A stretch of 64,000 bases of DNA from Sphingomonas sp. 67-36 (GCA_001897375.1 MKSU01000025.1:1-64000); one strand, 5' to 3'; positions 7,991 through 16,789 are shown, numbered from the stretch's first letter. Notes: generated by a model not told the origin, from the letters alone. Made by a program: numbers and translations.

Positions 7991-8917
7991 ATGTTCGACG
8001 GGCCGACCATCGTCGTACGCCTTGCGCTGTACCTTGTGGTGGCGGCGCTGTTCGGCCTTTCGGCGTTCAGTCTATATGGACTGCGCGCGGGCGAGCGCGA
8101 AGATGCGATAGCCCTGCGGCCATGGCTGACAGGCTTCGCCGTCTTCGGCCTCCTGTTGTCCGCTTTCGCGCTGCTGCTGATGGTGTCGGTCATGGCCGGA
8201 ACGCCATTGTGGCCCATCGACAGTACCGCCGTGGGCGCGCTCCTGGGCGGCGGCGCGATCGGCACCGCTTGGCTGGTGCGGATGGCTGCGCTGGCGGTCG
8301 CCGGTGGTCTGGCGCTGGGCGCTGCCGACAGAGCCTGGTCGCTAAGCCTGATCATGACAGCTGCGGCGGTCTCGCTCGCGACGCTGGCATGGACGGGCCA
8401 TGGTGCCATGGACGAAGGGACTGTCGGCTGGATACATCTGATTGCCGATATTTTCCATCTGGTTGCAGCTGGCGCCTGGGTCGGCGCGCTCTTGGGCTTG
8501 CTGCTGTTGCTCGCCCGCCCGGTCGAGCGCGTCGACGTCGCGCATCTCAGGCTGAGTCACCGGGCGCTCCACGGATTTGGCGGTATCGGAACGGTGGTCG
8601 TCGCGGTCCTTGTCGTCACAGGTCTGGTCAACAGCTGGCTGCTCGTCGGGCCGGACCAGGTCAGTGCGCTCGGCACCAACCTGTACGGTCGCCTGCTTCT
8701 TGCGAAGCTTGCGCTTTTCGTAAGTATGCTGGCGCTCGCCTCCCTCAACCGCTATCGCCTGACGCCTGCGTTCGAACAGTCGATCGCGCGGGAAGATCAT
8801 CGCGGTGCCTTGGTTTCGCTGCGGCTGAGCCTGGGCGTCGAGACCGCGTGCGTCGTCGTCATCCTGGCGCTGGTTGCGTGGCTCGGCACGCTCGCGCCCC
8901 CCGCATCGGGGATGTGA
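7991..8917 (+). CDS. copD: Copper transport membrane protein CopD
   Basis: 308 residues with about eight transmembrane helices, including the HGAMDEG-W-H-DxxH stretch around residues 137-155 that carries His residues conserved in the CopD/YcnJ family. CopD works with CopC in copper uptake or homeostasis at the inner membrane. It starts four bases after copC and ends in ATGTGA, where the next gene's GTG overlaps the stop. Transcription is probably from the ECF-type promoter at 7556. Confidence 0.9.
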   Translation: MFDGPTIVVRLALYLVVAALFGLSAFSLYGLRAGEREDAIALRPWLTGFAVFGLLLSAFALLLMVSVMAGTPLWPIDSTAVGALLGGGAIGTAWLVRMAALAVAGGLALGAADRAWSLSLIMTAAAVSLATLAWTGHGAMDEGTVGWIHLIADIFHLVAAGAWVGALLGLLLLLARPVERVDVAHLRLSHRALHGFGGIGTVVVAVLVVTGLVNSWLLVGPDQVSALGTNLYGRLLLAKLALFVSMLALASLNRYRLTPAFEQSIAREDHRGALVSLRLSLGVETACVVVILALVAWLGTLAPPASGM

Positions 8918-9195
8918 CCGCCTTGGACCAGTCTCTCCTTCTGGACGAGGCGGGTCGGATGCTCTCGGTCATCGGGCTGATCATGGTGGTCCTGCTCACG
9001 CCGATGATGATCGTGTCGCTGGTCATCAGCATTATTCAGGCAGCGACGTCGATCAGCGAACAAAGCCTCAGTCTCGTGCCCAAGCTGATCGTTCTCCTTT
9101 TCTGCCTCGCCGCGTTTGGCGCAGCGATCGCTGAGCTTCTCATCAAGTTCACCGGCGAAATCTTCGGCATCATCGCGGCGATGGGGCGCGGATAG
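8914..9195 (+). CDS. Orphan FliQ/SctS-like export-gate protein
   Basis: 93 residues from a GTG that overlaps the copD stop (GTGA). Two long hydrophobic segments flank a polar loop. The segment ISIIQAATSISEQSLSLVPK (residues 39-58) matches the most conserved part of FliQ, the small gate subunit of flagellar and type III export, and the length fits (about 89). A shorter form could begin at ATG 8959, but that loses the first helix. No other export-gate gene is nearby. Coupling to copCD suggests a metal-related or recruited role; this is inference. Confidence 0.7.
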   Translation: MTALDQSLLLDEAGRMLSVIGLIMVVLLTPMMIVSLVISIIQAATSISEQSLSLVPKLIVLLFCLAAFGAAIAELLIKFTGEIFGIIAAMGRG

Positions 9196-9369
9196 GTGCC
9201 CTCCGGGATCGTACCTGAGTTGAAAAGAGGGCGTGCGCGGAGTGAAGACGCCGCACGGCGTAACGATCACGGCTTGTACGAACGTGTCGGCGATCAGGAT
9301 CGCCGAAAACGACAGCGCCGAATGGGTAGAAGGGGCTGGCGACGTTCAGCACCAAATGCTGGCGCTGGG

Positions 9370-9396
9370 CGAGGGTTTGGAGGGGAAGCCGCGTAG
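9370..9396 (+). promoter_or_regulatory. Weak ECF-like promoter candidate before the acyltransferase
   Basis: CGAGGG at 9370-9375 and CGTAG at 9392-9396 with the same 27-bp geometry, but both boxes deviate by one base from the six strict sites. Could be chance in GC-rich DNA. Confidence 0.3.
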
Positions 9397-9461
9397 TTAG
9401 GTTTAGGTCTCCAGGCACGATGCCAGATTGTGGCGGCGGACCCATCGAACAGGGGCACGAC

Positions 9462-10607
9462 ATGGCGGAAGTGGGCACCGGCGCCGAGGAGAGCGCCGCT
9501 CAACGATCCCGGTCCTATCACATCCTCGATATCTTGCGCGGCATCGCCGCGATGAGTGTCGTCGTCCTTCATTTTCCTCAGGCGTTCGCGCCGATCGCCG
9601 CGCCCGGCGCGTACCTCGCCGTTGATCTGTTCTTCGCGATGAGCGGATTCGTGCTCGCCAATGCCTATGACGCCAAGCTTGCCGGGGAGATGAACGCTGG
9701 CGCCTTCCTGCGCGCGCGCGTCATTCGGCTGTTACCGTTTTACCTGGTTGCGCTCCTGCTCAGCACCATAGAGCTTGCCTATTTCTATCGACACGATGGG
9801 CTTGGTATGGCGGTTGCGCTTTCAACCGTCCTCAACTTTTTCATGGTGCCCGTACCGCCCGTCGGATTCCCAGATAATCCCCTCTTCCCGGGCAATTTTG
9901 TCGCCTGGACCTTGGCGTTCGAGCTGCTCGCCAACATCATTTATGCCGTATCGGTCTCCCGCCTGTCGTCGCAGAAGCTGGCGATCGGCGTTGGCGCAAG
10001 CGGGGCGGCGGTCGCCGCCATCGCCATCGTGCGCGGTAACCTCAACGGTGGCGCCTATTGGCCTGATGTGCATCTTGCGGTTCTCCGCGTGCTCTTTTCC
10101 TTCTTTTTGGGCGTGCTCGTCTTTCGTGCTCGAGCGACGGGACGACTCCCGGCGATCTCCATCCCGGCTATCGTCCCCATCGGTATTGCGACGCTGGCGC
10201 TTGCGTGGCCGGTTCCCGCTTCTGTCCGCGGGGCGGCCGATGCAGTGGTCGTGCTTGCCATCTTCCCGCTGGTTCTCATTGCCGCGACAGCGCGCGCACC
10301 GCGATTCAGTCGGCGCATCGACAGGCTGCTTGGCGACGTGTCCTATCCCATATACGTGCTGCAAATCCCGGTTTTCTCGGCGCTTGTACTGGGCGCGGCG
10401 CGGTTGTCCCCTCATTTGCTTCAGGCCAGCGCGCCGTGGATCGGCGTCGCTGTGCTGGCAGCGCTGTGCGCTGGATCATGGCTTCTCGCACAGCGGTGGG
10501 AGGTCCCTTTGCGGCGGCGTCTTAGCATTTGGGCAGGAAGGGCGTTCGGTTCAGAGCCAGACCGGCAACCGTCACAGCGAACCGGCCAGCGCCCAACAGG
10601 ACCGTGA
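9462..10607 (+). CDS. Acyltransferase family 3 membrane protein
   Basis: About 381 residues and ten or more hydrophobic helices. The N-terminal HILDILRGIAAMSVVVLHF is the signature of membrane acyltransferases (acyltransferase_3, OafA-like), which transfer acyl groups to sugars, lipids or glycans at the inner membrane. DLFFAMSGFVLA follows, also typical. Start chosen at 9462 because CAGGGG lies about six bases upstream; an in-frame ATG at 9420 is possible. The C-terminal 30 residues are polar. Substrate cannot be inferred. Confidence 0.82.
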   Translation: MAEVGTGAEESAAQRSRSYHILDILRGIAAMSVVVLHFPQAFAPIAAPGAYLAVDLFFAMSGFVLANAYDAKLAGEMNAGAFLRARVIRLLPFYLVALLLSTIELAYFYRHDGLGMAVALSTVLNFFMVPVPPVGFPDNPLFPGNFVAWTLAFELLANIIYAVSVSRLSSQKLAIGVGASGAAVAAIAIVRGNLNGGAYWPDVHLAVLRVLFSFFLGVLVFRARATGRLPAISIPAIVPIGIATLALAWPVPASVRGAADAVVVLAIFPLVLIAATARAPRFSRRIDRLLGDVSYPIYVLQIPVFSALVLGAARLSPHLLQASAPWIGVAVLAALCAGSWLLAQRWEVPLRRRLSIWAGRAFGSEPDRQPSQRTGQRPTGP

Positions 10608-10690
10608 CGGCGGTTCGCAGCGGCAATCCTGGTCCTGCTCGCCACGAACCAGCCGGTTCTGTTGCGAGATGGAGCTCTTGGAGAAAATGC

Positions 10691-11317
10691 ATGGGATGCT
10701 CAATACGCCTCGATTTCCAAAATCTGGAAGAGGAGGATGCGCATCATGAGGTCAGTGAGCCCGACGTTTTCTTACGTGGCAAACTGCCCACAGCGGCGCG
10801 CATCGGCCGCCACGCTGACTCGAGCGATCTCGCGACCCTGAAACTGGCGCTCTCGAGCGAAACGCCGTTTTTGTCATTGGGGCGGCTTAGCCATGCAACC
10901 GTAGAGGCGCGTTGTGCGCGAGACTTGATCGATTGCGAAGAAGCCAGGCGCGGCATTTTCCTGTACGAGGTTGGCGGACAGGCGGTCGGCTATGTCGACG
11001 CTCGCCCGGTCGCCGGCATTTGTGCCGCAACGCTGGGATCGTTCGAACTGGGGGTCGTGTCGGCCTCGGGCGGACAAGGGATCGGACGCAGCCTTGTGGC
11101 CGCAGCGGAGGAGTGGCTGCTCGGCACGGGTCGACAACTTGTTGCGATTAATGTTGCGCCCGGCAACGTGCCAGCCCAAAGGTTCTATCGAAAACTGGGC
11201 TATGCCCTTGCCGATCCGTCTTCCTCGGAACCGTTTTGCCATGATGGCCCGGTGGACGAGTTGGTCATGACGAAGCGGTTGGACCTGATTCCGCGGCCTG
11301 CTCGAAGACGATCATAG
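10691..11317 (+). CDS. GNAT-family N-acetyltransferase
   Basis: About 208 residues. The acetyl-CoA-binding signature is ELGVVSASGGQGIGRSL, followed by NVAPGNVPAQRFYRKLGY, the classic end of the GNAT fold. The substrate is unknown. Start is uncertain: ATG 10691 has GGAG seven bases upstream; a strong GAGGAGG at 10730-10736 precedes ATGs in another frame, which would give only a short peptide, so an N-terminal frameshift is possible. Position after the acyltransferase suggests co-transcription, with an 83-bp gap. Confidence 0.75.
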   Translation: MGCSIRLDFQNLEEEDAHHEVSEPDVFLRGKLPTAARIGRHADSSDLATLKLALSSETPFLSLGRLSHATVEARCARDLIDCEEARRGIFLYEVGGQAVGYVDARPVAGICAATLGSFELGVVSASGGQGIGRSLVAAAEEWLLGTGRQLVAINVAPGNVPAQRFYRKLGYALADPSSSEPFCHDGPVDELVMTKRLDLIPRPARRRS

Positions 11318-11456
11318 CCGTTGCTGGGTTTCCCCGGATTGCCGCTGCGCCGACGGCATCAGTCGCAAGCCTAAACGCCATTCCGGCAGCTGGCACGCGA
11401 TCCGTCAAACGAATCTTGGCGTGGAAGCGGCGGGCCAAGAAACGAAGAAAAGGCCA

Positions 11457-11719
11457 TTAGCGATCTTTTGGGACGGTCGGTTCTGCGGGGCTATCGGTCG
11501 TCTCGCGAAGGCGAAAGTCGACGACGGCAGCCGAAGCCGTCGAATCATCCTGTCGGCGATCATCCTTCGCTTCGGATTGGGGCGGCAGCCGCGCGAGATA
11601 GAGTTCGGCCAATCGATAGTGCGCGGCGACGACTTCCGGCCTGGTTGCACGTTGGGCAAGCTCGAGCTCCTGCTCTGCTCTGCTCTGCGTTCGTAATAAT
11701 CCAAGTCGCAGCGTTCCAC
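11457..11719 (-). pseudogene. Frameshifted small helical protein (paralogue of the 48458 gene)
   Basis: The minus-strand frame from GTG 11719 reads DYYERRAEQ, then the reading continues correctly only in another frame as AEQELELAQRATRPEVVAAH. The second half is clearly homologous to the intact 78-residue protein at 48222-48458 (AEAELEMAQKATRAEVVAAH). The break is at a tandem GCAGA repeat (TGCTC on the plus strand, 11671-11688); removing one 5-bp unit restores one frame exactly. So the gene is off by slipped-strand mispairing, or phase-variable, or carries an assembly error. Function of the family unknown. Confidence 0.7.
11671..11688. repeat. 5-bp tandem repeat (TGCTC, 3.6 copies)
   Basis: Three full TGCTC units plus TGC. 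Lies inside the small gene above and causes its frameshift: three units are out of frame, two would be in frame. Confidence 0.9.
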
Positions 11720-11859
11720 GGTCGACCTCGTTCGTTGCGGCCTTCAATACTGATGCGCGACCGGATACTTTTTCCCTCGCGAAAATCCCGGTCACCAAAT
11801 CTTCCGTAAGGAATGGTGCTTGATTTCATCTTTCGCAATTCGAATAGGGATCGTAAGCA

Positions 11860-12126
11860 TCAATGGCTCCTCAATTCCCCACCGCCAAACATCGCTCCGT
11901 TCCCGTTTTGCTCCGGCGTTTTGCGCAGTCTTGCATCAATTGCCGTCTGAAGATGGATCGCGCATGGGCTTACGCCCTCTCCGTTCGTGTCGAGCAACGC
12001 CAGCGCCATCCGCATCAGCGCCAGGGGCGTGTCTGTGATTGGCGTCATGGCAATAAACCGAGCACGGCGACCCGCCCCGATGGCGCACGCCCGCGACACG
12101 ATCTTTGTACGGTTGTAACGCATCAT
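11860..12126 (-). CDS. Small unknown protein under an ECF-type promoter
   Basis: 88 residues, no signal peptide, no recognised domain. The core (about 36-70) is amphipathic helix: ALMRMALALLDTNGEG followed by AIHLQTAIDARL, suggesting a helical pair. GAGGTGGG lies six to nine bases before the ATG, and the ECF-type promoter at 12192-12166 is 40 bp upstream, which supports expression. Divergent from a small lipoprotein gene. Possibly a stress-response regulator or adaptor; that is speculation. Confidence 0.65.
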   Translation of the reverse strand: MMRYNRTKIVSRACAIGAGRRARFIAMTPITDTPLALMRMALALLDTNGEGVSPCAIHLQTAIDARLRKTPEQNGNGAMFGGGELRSH

Positions 12127-12165
12127 TACGTCCCACCTCTGATATCGGCGGACACCTAGTTCATT

Positions 12166-12192
12166 ATACGCGTGAGAGCGCGGTATCCCTCA
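12166..12192 (-). promoter_or_regulatory. ECF-type promoter for the small gene at 12126
   Basis: TGAGGG at 12192-12187 and CGTAT at 12170-12166, 27 bp in total, the same pattern as before copA, copC and the sigma operon. Confidence 0.72.
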
Positions 12193-12262
12193 TTCACTTC
12201 GACAGTCCATCTCCGCTGATAAATACGCCCGATCGCCGATCCTGGCTTTCGGTACGAAAAAC

Positions 12263-12289
12263 CGAGGGCCAGCGCCCGCTGGCGCGTAA
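12263..12289 (+). promoter_or_regulatory. Candidate ECF-like promoter before the small lipoprotein
   Basis: CGAGGG at 12263-12268 and CGTAA at 12285-12289 with the 27-bp geometry; one mismatch in the first box. It is on the opposite strand from the strict site at 12166-12192, which would make this a divergent pair like the one at 7494-7582. Confidence 0.45.
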
Positions 12290-12363
12290 TGTCCTTTGAA
12301 GGCCATATGAGCGAGCGCCGGGCTGGAGACACGTGGCTCGTTCAGGCAGGGAGGAGTGGGACG

Positions 12364-12567
12364 TTGACCTCGAAACGCGTGCCTGCGGTAGCGATCGTCC
12401 TGATCGTTATGGGTCTGACCGGCTGCAACAAGCCCGAACCATATGCGAACGTCTCCGAGGACCAGCTCAACCACTATGCTGGTATCGAGACACACGATCA
12501 CCCGGTTGATAACGCCGCGACCCCTTTCGATAACGGCTTGTCACCGGCGCCAGAGGATCAGCCTTGA
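12364..12567 (+). CDS. Small lipoprotein, unknown function
   Basis: 67 residues. Start taken as TTG 12364: GGAGGAG lies seven bases upstream, and it gives a compact lipoprotein signal (basic TSKR, hydrophobic core, lipobox LTGC with Cys at residue 21). In-frame ATGs at 12289 and 12307 would give an unusually long N-terminus. The mature part is acidic and His-containing (ETHDHPVDNAATPF). A candidate ECF-like promoter lies upstream, so it may belong to the metal regulon. Confidence 0.6.
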   Translation: MTSKRVPAVAIVLIVMGLTGCNKPEPYANVSEDQLNHYAGIETHDHPVDNAATPFDNGLSPAPEDQP

Positions 12568-12755
12568 AATCCGGCTTTTCGTCGCTCCCTCTGTCAGTGC
12601 CGTATCAAAATCCACAATTGCTGTTGGCCGCTTGGACGGTGACGCATCCGAAGGCAGCCATCTTCGGACCGAGGAATGTCGCCCGGCTTCCCGCGCGTTA
12701 TCCGGCCTGTTGCATCAAGGTAACCGCCGGCCCGGCTAATGCGCACCGGCAGACG

Positions 12756-14117
12756 CTACGCACGGTCATCATTAATCGCCCGATCGTTTCGTCCTGGAAC
12801 GTCGGCGGATCCGAACTCCGACGCGGTAGCGCGCTTTCGCGTGCATAGCCAATAACCGACGGTTCCCGCGACGACGACGCAGCCGGCAATCGCGAAGTTT
12901 TCAATTGTGGATTGGCCCAGCAGCCAGAGGGTCAGAAGCAGCGCGACGCATGGGATCGCGAGACCGCCGGGCAACCTGAACTGCCCGGCTGCTGCCGGCA
13001 CCGTCCTCTCAATCACCGGCAACGAGGCGATGCACAGCCCGTACGTCAGCAAGCGAACGAAAGTACTGAGCGTCGCGAGCCACACGAACTGCTGACCTAC
13101 CGCCATTGCAACGCTCAACGCGCCGCAGAACAGGATGGAATTCACCGGCACGCGCGTTCGCGCGTTTACGGTACCAAACCAGCCGGGCAGTGTGCCGTCG
13201 CGCGACAATGCGTAGGTCAGTCGGGGCGCGGTGAGCAAAGACGTCAGACTGCCGCCGCCAATCGAGAACACGACCCCCAGGCCGAGCACGAGAGCGCCGG
13301 TGGGACCCATGAGCCGGCGGGCGAGTTCGTTGAGAGGCGCGTTGCTGCCGCCAAGGTCTGGACCGACCGACACCGCGACGAGCTGGATTAAGGCGTAGCA
13401 GACGGCGATAGCGAGAACAGTGGTAACGAGCGTTCGGGGGATGGCGGAGCGCGCGTCACGGGTTTCGCCCGCATTGATCAGACTGAATTCAAAGCCGATG
13501 AATGCGTAGAGCAGGACGAGCATGGTTCGTCCTATGGCCTCCGGCGGCAAAACATTGGCGTTCGTCACCAGGCCCCATTCGACATCTGGGAAACCGACCA
13601 GAATGAGGAGCAGCAGCGGCGCGAGCTTGAGGATACTGATCAGATAAAGCGCTGCCATCCCCGCACGGACCCCGATCGCGTTCAAGATCGTCGCAAGCGC
13701 AATGTAACTCGCGATCGCGATCATTCGCGGCAAGCCGGACGCCAGCGGGCTCCAGATCGGCACCGCATAGCTGACGATCAGGTTGGCACTCGCCGCGATC
13801 GCAGCGACACGGCTGACATAGATGAGCAGCCCGGTCTGGAACCCCACAAACCGCCCGAAGGCATGCGACGTGTAGACGATTGGCCCCCCCGTCGTCTCAA
13901 AGAAACTTGCCGTCCGTGCGAGCGTGAGCGCAACCGACAGGATGAGAACGCCGCAGAGCAGAAACAGCCAGGGGCTGAAATACCCTGCCTGCGCGATCGC
14001 GACTGCGGGCAGCGCAAAGATGCCCGACCCGATGACACCGTTCATCGCGATCGTCGCCACGCCGATCCGGCCGATCTCGCGGCGCAGCAGCGAGTCGGGC
14101 GTCGATGGCTGGGTCAT
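12756..14117 (-). CDS. APC-family amino acid permease
   Basis: 453 residues with about twelve transmembrane helices. The first helix MNGVIGSGIFALPA carries the GSG(I/F) substrate-binding signature of the amino acid-polyamine-organocation superfamily. Its ATG overlaps the stop of the PLP-enzyme gene upstream by four bases, so both are in one operon that probably begins at 15322 or 16594. Substrate not known; the neighbours suggest threonine, homoserine or a sulfur amino acid. Confidence 0.88.
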   Translation of the reverse strand: MTQPSTPDSLLRREIGRIGVATIAMNGVIGSGIFALPAVAIAQAGYFSPWLFLLCGVLILSVALTLARTASFFETTGGPIVYTSHAFGRFVGFQTGLLIYVSRVAAIAASANLIVSYAVPIWSPLASGLPRMIAIASYIALATILNAIGVRAGMAALYLISILKLAPLLLLILVGFPDVEWGLVTNANVLPPEAIGRTMLVLLYAFIGFEFSLINAGETRDARSAIPRTLVTTVLAIAVCYALIQLVAVSVGPDLGGSNAPLNELARRLMGPTGALVLGLGVVFSIGGGSLTSLLTAPRLTYALSRDGTLPGWFGTVNARTRVPVNSILFCGALSVAMAVGQQFVWLATLSTFVRLLTYGLCIASLPVIERTVPAAAGQFRLPGGLAIPCVALLLTLWLLGQSTIENFAIAGCVVVAGTVGYWLCTRKRATASEFGSADVPGRNDRAINDDRA

Positions 14118-15322
14118 GCCGCGCTCGCCGCATCCGGCGAGTCCTTGTAGCCGTTGGACGTCGCGATCAGAACGACCGCCTCGTCGCGCGCGATCGTTCC
14201 TTGTTGCAGCAGGAGTTCCAGTGCCGTGAGCGTCGCTGCAGAGGACAGCTCAGCATAGCATCCGTGCCGTGCGAGGCGGACTTGATCGCGAGCGACAGCC
14301 GCATCGTCGACGACGACGGCGCCACCGCCGGTCTGGCGGATCGCCTCCGCCGCCTGATAGGTCACGGTCGATCCACCAATCGAGAAGAGCGTCGTCGAGC
14401 CGGGAAAGACGCCAGTAATCGCCGCCCCATGCAGAACCCTGTCGATCCTGGGAAATGGCTCGACCGCGAACAGCCGCGGGAGCGTTTCCATCCGCGCTGT
14501 CGCCTTCAGCTGCCGAAATCCTTCGTACAACCCCCACAGGAGGTCACCGCGCGACGTCGGCACGAGCACAGCGTCTATGCTATCGCGGCCAAGATCTTCC
14601 ACCAACTCGAACGCGAGCGTTTTCAGTCCTTCGATGCCGAAGTGGTTACTGCCGACGGGCGGATTGAGATAATTGGTCGCCGGAAACCAACCCTGTTGCG
14701 TGACCATATCGGTGACGAGCTGCCATCGTTCGAGCGAGTCGCCTGCGATCACGAGGTCGGCGCCCGCAAGGGTGATCGCCCGACGGTGGATGGGCGAGAG
14801 CGCGGGGGTAGACACGATGCAGCATTCGATCCCGGCGGCCGCGGCATAAAGGGCAAGAGAGGCGCCACCATTGCCGCTGGAAGCCGCCACGATCTTCGTC
14901 GCGCCGATGTCGAGCGCGCGCGTGACGGTGAGGCAGCTGACCCGGTCCTTGTGCGAGCCGCTCGGATTCATCCCCTCATTCTTGAGATGCAGGGCGGCAA
15001 CGCCGACCTCGTCGGCGAGGCGACGGACGGGGGTGCAAGGAGTGCCGCCCTCCCCAAGGGAAACCCAGGAGGAATAGGGCATCCACGCGGCGTAGCGCTG
15101 CATGCCTCGCGCGTCTGGGTTACCTAGCACCGTCGGGAATTGGTGAAATTCGGATCGTACGGCGGCGGGCTGACCCTCGTCACGGCAGGCCGGGCAGCCT
15201 TCGAAATAATCGCCTAGCGGCAGTGTCCTTCCGCAGCGGATGCACGACAAGCCGGCGAGCTGCGCGCTCAGCGCATATCGCTCTCGCACAGCTGGCTGCG
15301 ACTTCTTTGTTCTCATGTTCAT
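14114..15322 (-). CDS. Threonine-synthase-like PLP enzyme with zinc ribbon
   Basis: 402 residues. An N-terminal CxxC-x16-CxxC zinc ribbon (CIRCG... GCPAC, about 27-46) is followed by a fold-type II PLP domain: GEGGTPCTP, the PLP lysine in GSHKDR, and the SSGNGGAS phosphate loop. Threonine synthases normally have GSFKDR, and the family also holds diaminopropionate- and cysteate-type enzymes, so the exact beta-replacement or elimination reaction is open. A 4-bp overlap couples it to the permease. Confidence 0.82.
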   Translation of the reverse strand: MNMRTKKSQPAVRERYALSAQLAGLSCIRCGRTLPLGDYFEGCPACRDEGQPAAVRSEFHQFPTVLGNPDARGMQRYAAWMPYSSWVSLGEGGTPCTPVRRLADEVGVAALHLKNEGMNPSGSHKDRVSCLTVTRALDIGATKIVAASSGNGGASLALYAAAAGIECCIVSTPALSPIHRRAITLAGADLVIAGDSLERWQLVTDMVTQQGWFPATNYLNPPVGSNHFGIEGLKTLAFELVEDLGRDSIDAVLVPTSRGDLLWGLYEGFRQLKATARMETLPRLFAVEPFPRIDRVLHGAAITGVFPGSTTLFSIGGSTVTYQAAEAIRQTGGGAVVVDDAAVARDQVRLARHGCYAELSSAATLTALELLLQQGTIARDEAVVLIATSNGYKDSPDAASAA

Positions 15323-15367
15323 GACCGCAGATTTTTCTCTTGTTCTGGTGAGGGCGCAGGGCGTCAG

Positions 15368-16594
15368 TCAGATTTTTACGCGGACCGATCGCAGACGCGC
15401 GAAAGCCTGCTCCAGATCGCAAATGAGATCCGCACCGCGTTCCAGTCCGGCATGCACGCGAATGAGCGCCCCGTCGTCGAGCGCGGAGCAGCTGCGCGTC
15501 GGTGCCGGCCAAGAAGGCACCATCAGGCTCTCAAATCCTCCCCAGCTCGAGCCCAGCTTGAACAGCGACAGTTCGTTGAACAGCGCGGCCCGCTCGGTGG
15601 CTGACATTGGGTCGAGCAGCACGCCGAAGAGTCCCGAAGCGCCTGTGAAGTCGCGCTTCCAGATCGAATGGCTCGGATCGCCGGGAAGGGCAGGGTAGAG
15701 CACCCTTCGGACTTCAGGCTGAGTTTCGAACCAGGCAGCCAATTCAAGAGCGGTCCGCTGGTGGCGTTCCAACCTCACGTCGAGGGTACGAAGGCCGCGG
15801 TGCACCAGATAACAATCGTCGGGGCTTGCTGAACTGCCCCAGCGCGCGGCCGTGTCCTTGAGGCGCTTGTAAATGTCCGCAGTCGCGGCCGTCATGGCGC
15901 CAAGCATCACGTCGGAATGGCCAGAGAGATATTTGGTGGCGGCCGCGATCGAAATATCGACACCGTGCTCGATCGGGCGAAAGAGCATTGGAGTGGCCCA
16001 GGTGTTGTCGAGAGCGGTAAGGATCCCCTGCTCGCGGGCGACGGTGGTGATCGCCCGGACGTCGATCAGTTCGAAGGTGAGCGATCCCGGTGTTTCAAGG
16101 AATATCATCCGCGTATGTGGTCGGATGAGAGACGCGATCTCGCTGCCGATGGCAGGCGAGAAATAGCTAACCTCTACACCGTGTTTGGTCAGAACCTCAT
16201 CGCAGAACCGTCGGGTCGAGCGGTAGACGGTATCGACCACGAGAAGGTGGTCGCCTGCGCCCAGAAATGCGGAGAGGCTGAGCGAAATCGCAGCCGTCCC
16301 GGATGAGGTGAGGACGGTCCGTACGCCACCCTCCAGCTGCGCGATCGCGTTCCCAAGCGCGTGGCTCGTCTCGGTGCCGTACAGGCCGTAAATGACGCCA
16401 TCATACAGGTGGCGATGCCTGTCGATATAATCCTCGACCCGGTCGTAGACGATCGTCGAGGCGCGGTGCACCGGCGGGTTAAGGAGGCCCGCCTGCTGCG
16501 CCGATGGCGAAGTCGAATGGAGGAGGGTCGTCGCCTCGGCAAACGAGCAGGTCTGCTCGTCCTGAGATCGAGCGTCCAATGGCGCGTCGGTCAT
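15368..16594 (-). CDS. Cystathionine beta-lyase-like PLP enzyme
   Basis: 408 residues of the Cys/Met-metabolism PLP family (fold type I). Seen: YGLYGTETSHAL, the glycine/serine turn TSSGTAAIS, the PLP Asp in ALDNTWATP, and the PLP lysine in AATKYLSGHSD. These enzymes cleave cystathionine or related thioethers to homocysteine, pyruvate and ammonia. Start ATG 16594 (a weak AAGGCG lies nine bases upstream); upstream sequence in frame is non-conserved. Divergent from the LysR gene, which likely controls it. Confidence 0.88.
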   Translation of the reverse strand: MTDAPLDARSQDEQTCSFAEATTLLHSTSPSAQQAGLLNPPVHRASTIVYDRVEDYIDRHRHLYDGVIYGLYGTETSHALGNAIAQLEGGVRTVLTSSGTAAISLSLSAFLGAGDHLLVVDTVYRSTRRFCDEVLTKHGVEVSYFSPAIGSEIASLIRPHTRMIFLETPGSLTFELIDVRAITTVAREQGILTALDNTWATPMLFRPIEHGVDISIAAATKYLSGHSDVMLGAMTAATADIYKRLKDTAARWGSSASPDDCYLVHRGLRTLDVRLERHQRTALELAAWFETQPEVRRVLYPALPGDPSHSIWKRDFTGASGLFGVLLDPMSATERAALFNELSLFKLGSSWGGFESLMVPSWPAPTRSCSALDDGALIRVHAGLERGADLICDLEQAFARLRSVRVKI

Positions 16595-16753
16595 CACTGG
16601 ACGCCTTTGCAAATCGACGCTGGAAGCGGCTGGTCGCCAACTGCGCACGCCAAACATACTCTGGCCCGAGACTGGGCGTGCAAGCAGAGAACCGACGCGG
16701 GAACGCCGCTCCAGACGCCTTGCGGTGCGTGCCGCACTGCCATGTCGGTGCGC

Positions 16754-16772
16754 GACAAAGTCATATCTTGTC
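16754..16772. promoter_or_regulatory. Short dyad in the metC-like/LysR divergent region
   Basis: GACAA-N9-TTGTC. Possible second binding half-site for the LysR protein or part of a promoter; weak evidence. Confidence 0.35.
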
Positions 16773-16789
16773 TGCAAGCATGGGGCTGG

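Noticed and set aside
14105-15127. Long plus-strand open frame of 340 codons
   Set aside because: Exact antisense of the threonine-synthase-like gene; open only because of GC-rich codon use, no start signal or protein-like composition.
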